Shown: positions 59,431 to 64,000 of the stretch, one piece after another
Numbering within the stretch: position 1 is the stretch's first letter
Layout of the letters: each line of letters opens with the position of its first letter
NCBI RefSeq assembly: GCF_001613365.1
Contig: NZ_BDCF01000005.1
Coordinates: forward strand, 1-64,000
Origin: Nocardia xishanensis NBRC 101358
GTDB taxonomy: Bacteria; Actinomycetota; Actinomycetes; Mycobacteriales; Mycobacteriaceae
Length of the DNA: 64,000 nt
Direction of reading: 5' to 3'
Program-made: the position numbers and the translations under genes
Notes under the pieces: generated by a model
The model's database searches: none
What the model was told of the DNA's origin: nothing
Seen by the model: only the letters and a program-made list of their open reading frames with translations

Positions 59431-60267
59431 GTGACGGGCGCGGCGCAGTGGGCGCGCGGAGGGATGTCGATCGGCTCCGTTCTCGACCTACTGCGACCCG
59501 ACTTCCCCGACATCACCATCTCCAAGATCAGGTTCCTCGAATCCGAGGGCCTGATCCGGCCGGAGCGCACGCCGTCCGGCTATCGCAGGTTCTCGGTCGC
59601 GGACTGCGAGCGGCTCAGGTTCGTGCTGACCGCGCAACGCGATCAGTACCTGCCGCTGAAGGTGATCAAGGAACAACTGGAAGCGATCGACAGCGGGGCG
59701 GCCACGCTCGGCGTGCGGGAAGCCCGCGCCAGGGCGCATTCCGGCCGTCCGGGCGGTGCGGAATCGGGGCCGATCACGGGTGTCGATTCCGGCTCCGCCG
59801 TAGCGCAGGCAGGCCGCGTCCCGCGGGCGGCCGCGCCCCGCAGGCTGGGCGTCGTGCCCGGCGAGGTCTCGCCGGACGAGTTGCGCTTCGATCATGAAAT
59901 CCGGCTCACCCGAGCGGATCTGCTCGAGCAGGCCGAGATCGATGAGCGGTTCCTCAACGATCTGATCCGGGCCAATCTGATCGTTCCCGGAGCCGCGGGC
60001 TTCTTCGACAGCGAGGCGGTCACGTTGGCCAGAACCGCCCGCGCCATGGCCGAATTCGGCCTGGAGGCACGGCATCTGCGCGCCTTCAAACTGGCCGCGG
60101 ACCGCGAGGCCGCGCTGTTGGCCCAGATCGCCGCGCCGATCGCCAAGAGCCGCGACGCGGGCGCGCGAGCAAGGGCCGAGGAAACCGTGCGCGAACTCGC
60201 GGCACTGTCGCTGACCTTGCACACCTGCCTGGTGAAAGCCTCGGTACGCAACTCTCTCGGAAGCTGA
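59431..60267 (+). CDS. ftsR: MerR-family regulator FtsR (Rv1828-like)
   Basis: 278 residues. MerR winged helix: MSIGSVLDLLRPDFPDITISKIRFLESEGLIRP and TPSGYRRFSVADCERLRFVLTAQRDQYLPLKVIKEQLEAID. The C-terminal half (RADLLEQAEIDERFLNDLIRANLI, FGLEARHLRAFKLAADREA) matches Rv1828/FtsR, an activator of ftsZ in corynebacteria. A Gly/Ser-rich insert lies between (about 105-145). GTG 59431 (AAAGG upstream) is preferred because relatives begin a few residues before MSIG; the longer frame from 59377 overlaps garA. Confidence 0.88.
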   Translation: MTGAAQWARGGMSIGSVLDLLRPDFPDITISKIRFLESEGLIRPERTPSGYRRFSVADCERLRFVLTAQRDQYLPLKVIKEQLEAIDSGAATLGVREARARAHSGRPGGAESGPITGVDSGSAVAQAGRVPRAAAPRRLGVVPGEVSPDELRFDHEIRLTRADLLEQAEIDERFLNDLIRANLIVPGAAGFFDSEAVTLARTARAMAEFGLEARHLRAFKLAADREAALLAQIAAPIAKSRDAGARARAEETVRELAALSLTLHTCLVKASVRNSLGS

Positions 60268-60414
60268 CGACCGAACCTGTATTCCACCCCGGCAACACGC
60301 CGATTTCGGCTGTGCACACCGATCGCAGCACCGCTGTGGGTTCGCCTAGACTCGTGGTACGGCGAGCTCTGCAGCGGTCAGGTCGGGCGGCCGGCGAATA
60401 TGGGAGGCAGTGCT

Positions 60415-60486
60415 ATGAGCGAGCGAATCATGTCACAGCGTGCTTCGCGCATGCCGGAACCGAGCGTTAGCGAGGCGCTGGCATGA
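60415..60486 (+). CDS. Short leader ORF (23 residues) coupled to the DUF151 gene
   Basis: ATG 60415 has GGGAGG upstream with seven bases of spacing, a stronger ribosome site than that of the next gene. It encodes MSERIMSQRASRM and then ten more residues, ending with GCATGA: the TGA at 60484 overlaps the ATG of the DUF151 gene at 60483. This is a translational-coupling layout. The sequence may be a member of a dispersed repeat family of Corynebacteriales, as the DNA has a tetranucleotide-like pattern (GAGCGA, GAGCGTTAGCGAG). Confidence 0.55.
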   Translation: MSERIMSQRASRMPEPSVSEALA

Positions 60487-60956
60487 GTGAAATGCGCGTG
60501 ATCGGCATCCGCGTCGAGCAGCCACAGAACCAGCCCGTGCTGTTGCTGCGCGAGGTGTCGGGGGACAGGTACCTTCCGATCTGGATCGGCCAGGCCGAGG
60601 CGACCGCCATCGTGCTGGAGCAGGAGGGGGTGACGCCCATCCGCCCGCTGACCCACGATCTGATCAAGATCTTGATCACCGAGCTCGGGCACACCCTCAA
60701 GGAAGTCCGGATCGTGGATCTGCAAGAAGGCACGTTCTACGCGGACTTGGTCTTCGACAACGACCTGCGCATCTCGGCGCGCCCGTCCGACTCGGTCGCC
60801 ATCGCTTTGCGGGTTGGTTGCCCGATCCACGCCGAGGAAGCGGTCCTCGAGGAGGCGGGATTGGTCATGCCCGACGAGCGCGAGGACGAGGTGGAGAAGT
60901 TCAAGGAGTTCCTCGAGTCGGTGTCGCCGGACGACTTCAAGGCCACCGACAGCTGA
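60483..60956 (+). CDS. DUF151 (bifunctional nuclease domain) family protein, Rv1829-like
   Basis: 157 residues. MRVIGIRVEQPQNQPVLLLREVSGDRYLPIWIGQAEATAI is the DUF151 opening; HDLIKILITELGHTLKEVRIVDLQEGTFYADLVF and RPSDSVAIALRVGCPIHAEEAVLEEAG follow, with an acidic tail (EREDEVEKFKEFLE). The plant homologue has nuclease activity; the bacterial role is not settled. The order ftsR-DUF151-mcdR is conserved with M. tuberculosis. Its start is overlapped by the leader ORF at 60415. Confidence 0.88.
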   Translation: MSEMRVIGIRVEQPQNQPVLLLREVSGDRYLPIWIGQAEATAIVLEQEGVTPIRPLTHDLIKILITELGHTLKEVRIVDLQEGTFYADLVFDNDLRISARPSDSVAIALRVGCPIHAEEAVLEEAGLVMPDEREDEVEKFKEFLESVSPDDFKATDS

Positions 60957-61156
60957 GGGTGCCGGAAATCTTCTAGACCTCAACTACAGCTACAGACTTT
61001 TACCGCGCGTCGCGTTTGGTCCGACGATGTCGCTCCCGAGAGAATCAACGGGAGTAATCTCGATAGTTGGGCCACGTCCGGAATGACGGGTTGTTGGTCA
61101 TCACCGGAGCCGGGCCATCGTTGAGGCTAGGCGTCTGCGGAGCAAGGGAGTGGTCA

Positions 61157-61750
61157 GTGGCAGAGCAATCGCAGGATGTGCGGCGGCCGGACGTCCGTCC
61201 GTCCGAGGGCTCAGAGGTGCAGCCCGGCCTGTTCCCGGACGACTCCGTACCCGACGAGCTCGTCGGATACCGTGTGCCGAGTGCGTGCCAGGTCGCTGGG
61301 ATCACCTACCGGCAGCTCGACTACTGGGCCAGGACCGGACTCGTCGTGCCGTCCATTCGCGGCGCGGCGGGCTCGGGTAGTCAGCGGCTGTACTCGTTCA
61401 AGGACATCCTCGTCCTCAAGATCGTGAAGCGGCTGCTGGACGCGGGGATCTCGCTGCAGAACATCCGCATCGCCGTGGATCATCTGCGCAGCAGGGGCGT
61501 CCAGGATCTGGCGGGCATCACCCTGTTCTCCGACGGCACCTCGGTGTACGAGTGCACCTCGCCCGAGGAAGTCGTCGATTTACTGCAGGGCGGGCAAGGC
61601 GTCTTCGGTATCGCCGTCAGCGGCGCGATGCGCGAGCTGACCGGGGCCATCGCGAACTTCCCCGCAGAGCGTGCCAGTACCTCCACCGAGCGTCCCGAGG
61701 ACGAGCTGGCGTTCCGGCGCAAGGCGCGGATGAACAGGGCCACCGGCTGA
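61157..61750 (+). CDS. mcdR: MerR-family regulator McdR (Rv1830-like)
   Basis: 197 residues. VPSACQVAGITYRQLDYWARTGLVVPSIRGA and SGSQRLYSFKDILVLKIVKRLLDAGISLQNIRIAVDHLRSRG form the HTH and dimerisation helix. The C-terminal half (GITLFSDGTSVYECTSPEEVVDLLQGGQGVFGIAVSGAMREL) resembles Rv1830, a regulator of cell division in mycobacteria. GTG 61157 has AAGGGAG six bases upstream; the upstream in-frame extension has no such site. Strong terminator behind it. The 200-bp leader (60957-61156) must contain its promoter. Confidence 0.9.
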   Translation: MAEQSQDVRRPDVRPSEGSEVQPGLFPDDSVPDELVGYRVPSACQVAGITYRQLDYWARTGLVVPSIRGAAGSGSQRLYSFKDILVLKIVKRLLDAGISLQNIRIAVDHLRSRGVQDLAGITLFSDGTSVYECTSPEEVVDLLQGGQGVFGIAVSGAMRELTGAIANFPAERASTSTERPEDELAFRRKARMNRATG

Positions 61751-61765
61751 CACCGGGCGGCATTC

Positions 61766-61800
61766 GGCCACCGTCACCCGCATGGGACGGTGGCCTTTCT
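61766..61800 (+). terminator. Intrinsic terminator after mcdR
   Basis: GGCCACCGTC and GACGGTGGCC form a perfect 10-bp stem with a ten-base loop, followed by TTTCT. It separates mcdR from the riboswitch-controlled gcvP transcript. Confidence 0.85.
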
Positions 61801-61889
61801 CGGTCCGTCGCGGCGGAGTGACGAGGGCGACACTCGGGCGGAGGCATCGTTTCGCGGCGCGTCGTCATAAACTGACGGTGCGTCGCCGC

Positions 61890-62103
61890 CGTGCGGGAGA
61901 GTTCCGGTCTCGAACAGACCGGGCGCCGAAGGAGCAGCACCTCCCCGTCAATCTCTCAGGCAACAGGGACCGTACGGGCTTCGGCGCCTCTGGAAAGCGG
62001 TGGTCTGCGCATGCGCAGGGCCGCCCGCCCATGGGGAAAGGGAACCGGCCTCGACCGGGCCGCCCGAATCTCTCAGGCACCACGACAGAGGGGGAGGGCT
62101 GGA
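61890..62103 (+). ncRNA. Tandem glycine riboswitch (gcvT type)
   Basis: Aptamer 1 (about 61890-61992) has the opening CGGGAGAGTTCC, GCGCCGAAGGAGCAGCACC, AATCTCTCAGGCAACAGGGA (61950-61969) and then CTCTGGAAAG. Aptamer 2 (about 61988-62103) has CATGGGGAAAG and GAATCTCTCAGGCACCACGA, closing with GACAGAGGGGGAGG. The conserved CTCTCAGGCA in both copies and the linker are the hallmark of the cooperative double glycine riboswitch. It ends about 65 bp before the gcvP GTG. High glycine would turn on gcvP. The switch is probably of the anti-terminator or translational type; the expression platform cannot be resolved here. Confidence 0.93.
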
Positions 62104-62167
62104 ACCCCGTCGACACCGCGTCCCTCCATCGACACGGCTCGACCCGCCCGACCTTGGAGCTGCTGCC

Positions 62168-64000
62168 GTGACTCGATCATTCGCCGACCGTCATATCGGA
62201 CCCGACCAGGACGAACTCGCCCTGATCCTGCCCGTCGTCGGCGTCGACTCGCTGGACGACCTGGCCACCGTCGCGCTACCGGCGAGCATCCTCGACGACT
62301 CCGCGGCGGGCGCGCTGGCCGGGCTGCCGCCCGCGGCCACCGAACACGAGGTGCTCGCCGAGCTGGCCGCCCTCGCGCACGCCAACACCGTGGCCACCTC
62401 GATGATCGGCCTCGGCTACTACGACACCCTCACCCCGCCGGTGCTGGTGCGAAATCTGCTGGAGAACCCGGCCTGGTACACCGCCTACACGCCCTACCAG
62501 CCGGAGATCAGCCAGGGCCGCCTGGAGGCGCTGCTCAACTTCCAGACCATGGTCTCGGACCTGACCGGCATGGAGGTGGCCAACGCGTCCATGCTGGACG
62601 AGGCCACCGCGGCCGCCGAGGCCATGACGCTGCTGCGCAGGGCGGGACGGTCGAAGTCGGCGCGGCTGCTGGTCGACGCCGACCTGTTCCCGCAGACCCG
62701 CACCGTGCTGGAGACCAGGGCCGAGCCGCTCGGCATCGAGATCGTCGAGGCCGAGCTGTCCACCGGCGCGCTGCCGGAGGGGGAGTTCTTCGGCGTGGTG
62801 TTGCAAGCGCCGGGCGCGTCCGGCCGGATCGTGGACTGGACGAGCGTCATCGCGGCGGCGCACGAGCGCGGCGCGCTGGTGGCGGTGGGCGCCGACCTGC
62901 TCGCGGCGACGCTGATCACCCCGCCCGGTGAGCAGGGCGCCGACGTTTGTTTCGGCACCACCCAGCGCTTCGGCGTGCCCCTCGGCTTCGGCGGTCCGCA
63001 CGCCGGGTACCTGGCGGTGCGCAACCAGTACGCGCGGCAGCTGCCGGGCAGGCTGGTCGGCGTATCGGTGGACGCCGACGGCGATCTCGCCTACCGGCTC
63101 GCGCTGCAGACCCGTGAGCAGCACATCCGTCGCGAGAAGGCGACCTCGAACATCTGCACCGCCCAGGTGCTGCTGGCCATCGTGGCCGCGATGTACGCGA
63201 GCTACCACGGTGCGGACGGCCTGCGGGCGATCGCACGGCGGGTGCACGGGCACGCCGCGGCCATCGCGGCGGGCCTGGACGGCGCGGTCGTGCACGACAC
63301 CTTCTTCGACACCGTGCTGGCGAACGTGCCGGGCGGCGCGGAAGCCGTGGTGGCCAAGGCGAAGTCGCGCGGCATCAACCTGTGGCTGGTCGACGCCGAT
63401 CACGTGGCCATCGCCTGCGACGAGGCGACGACCTCAGCGCACGTCGCGGCGGTGCTCGAATCCTTCGGCACCGCACGGTCGCTGGACGCCGACGGCGCCG
63501 CGGCGCCCGCCGCCTCGATCGAGACGCGCACCTCCGAATTCCTCACCCACCCCGCGTTCACCAGCTACCACACCGAGACCGCGATGCTGCGCTACCTGCG
63601 GCGGCTGTCGGACAAGGACATCGCCTTGGACCGCAGCATGATTCCGCTCGGCTCGTGCACCATGAAGCTCAACGCGACCGCGGAGATGGAGCCCATCACC
63701 TGGCCCGGTTTCGCCAGGGTGCACCCCTACGCTCCCGTCGAGGACGCGCCCGGCCTGCTGAAGGTCGTCGCCGACCTGGAGAACTGGCTCTGCGAGATCA
63801 CCGGCTACGACTCGGTGAGCCTGCAGCCGAACGCGGGCAGCCAAGGCGAGTACGCCGGCCTGCTCGCCATTCGCCGCTATCACCTGGACCGCGGCGACAC
63901 GCACCGCGACACCTGCCTGATCCCGTCCAGCGCGCACGGCACCAACGCCGCATCGGCGGCCATGGTCGGCATGCGCGTCGAGGTGGTCAAGTGCCGGGAC
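62168..64000 (+). CDS. gcvP: Glycine dehydrogenase (decarboxylating), P protein; 5' part only
   Basis: 611 codons are seen of the roughly 950 expected; the gene runs off the right edge. It decarboxylates glycine with PLP and hands the aminomethyl group to Gcv[19 protein letters not shown] is the usual start. The middle has [59 protein letters not shown], then [17 protein letters not shown], and the second half [18 protein letters not shown] and [12 protein letters not shown]. The PLP Lys should be beyond the window. GTG 62168 stands after the tandem glycine riboswitch. Confidence 0.96.
   Translation, partial: MTRSFADRHIGPDQDELALILPVVGVDSLDDLATVALPASILDDSAAGALAGLPPAATEHEVLAELAALAHANTVATSMIGLGYYDTLTPPVLVRNLLENPAWYTAYTPYQPEISQGRLEALLNFQTMVSDLTGMEVANASMLDEATAAAEAMTLLRRAGRSKSARLLVDADLFPQTRTVLETRAEPLGIEIVEAELSTGALPEGEFFGVVLQAPGASGRIVDWTSVIAAAHERGALVAVGADLLAATLITPPGEQGADVCFGTTQRFGVPLGFGGPHAGYLAVRNQYARQLPGRLVGVSVDADGDLAYRLALQTREQHIRREKATSNICTAQVLLAIVAAMYASYHGADGLRAIARRVHGHAAAIAAGLDGAVVHDTFFDTVLANVPGGAEAVVAKAKSRGINLWLVDADHVAIACDEATTSAHVAAVLESFGTARSLDADGAAAPAASIETRTSEFLTHPAFTSYHTETAMLRYLRRLSDKDIALDRSMIPLGSCTMKLNATAEMEPITWPGFARVHPYAPVEDAPGLLKVVADLENWLCEITGYDSVSLQPNAGSQGEYAGLLAIRRYHLDRGDTHRDTCLIPSSAHGTNAASAAMVGMRVEVVKCRD

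Noticed and set aside
1..64000. tRNA genes, CRISPR arrays, transposases
   Set aside because: None was recognised on either strand; repeats found are two-copy only.

Overview
The window is GC-rich actinobacterial DNA from a mycolic-acid-containing genus, most likely Nocardia. The evidence is gene content and order. A gcvH-garA-ftsR-DUF151-mcdR-gcvP block follows the Mycobacterium tuberculosis Rv1826-Rv1832 order. There is an MspA-type porin, a ChoD-like GMC oxidoreductase, an AcrA1-like fatty acyl-CoA reductase, an F420-type oxidoreductase and a Nocardia-type class A beta-lactamase. GTG starts and 4-bp start/stop overlaps are frequent.

Layout. 1-2.6 kb is a disturbed accessory stretch: the start of an unrecognised lower-GC gene running off the left edge, then a seven-TM DUF6545-like membrane gene between two 39-bp direct repeats, then a NUDIX remnant. 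2.6-8 kb holds a hemC paralogue, a small hypothetical gene, and a PadR/MFS/RibBA group in which the same 19-bp operator-like sequence occurs twice. 8-12 kb carries an expansin-like protein, an AraC regulator, an alcohol dehydrogenase and a cutinase. 12-18.8 kb carries a LysR/beta-lactamase divergon with a second, cytoplasmic beta-lactamase-like protein, a broken multicopper oxidase, an amidohydrolase and an ECF41 sigma factor. 18.8-20.8 kb is an AcrA1-like acyl-CoA reductase.

21-44.4 kb is a large surface-polysaccharide locus of the Wzx/Wzy type. A tightly coupled leftward ten-gene operon (33.7 to 21.1 kb) encodes two GT4 glycosyltransferases, a Wzx flippase, a CgeB-like glycosyltransferase, a Wzy-like polymerase, a Wzz-like protein with a degenerate nucleotide site, a Tat/lipoprotein beta-helix protein, a tandem GNAT protein, a class III aminotransferase and another GT4. 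Next to it are a pyruvyltransferase-family gene, a GT2, an MspA porin, an NDP-sugar set (C-methyltransferase, sugar-1-phosphate cytidylyltransferase, PIG-L deacetylase, epimerase, RmlC-like protein, second methyltransferase-like protein) and the initiating polyprenyl-phosphate sugar transferase. Together these can plausibly build a modified repeat unit on a lipid carrier, flip it, polymerise it and decorate it.

44.4-57.5 kb holds single-function genes: an iron-box-associated heme oxygenase, a ThrE-type exporter, an LLM oxidoreductase, an ABC exporter with its TetR regulator (like Rv1217c-Rv1219c), an acyl-CoA oxidase, a frameshifted small gene, a NERD protein, a DUF2252 protein and the GMC oxidoreductase. 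57.6-64 kb is the conserved pgsA2-gcvH-garA-ftsR-DUF151-mcdR block. It ends with a tandem glycine riboswitch and the 5' two thirds of gcvP, which runs off the right edge. I saw no tRNA, rRNA, CRISPR array, transposase or integrase.
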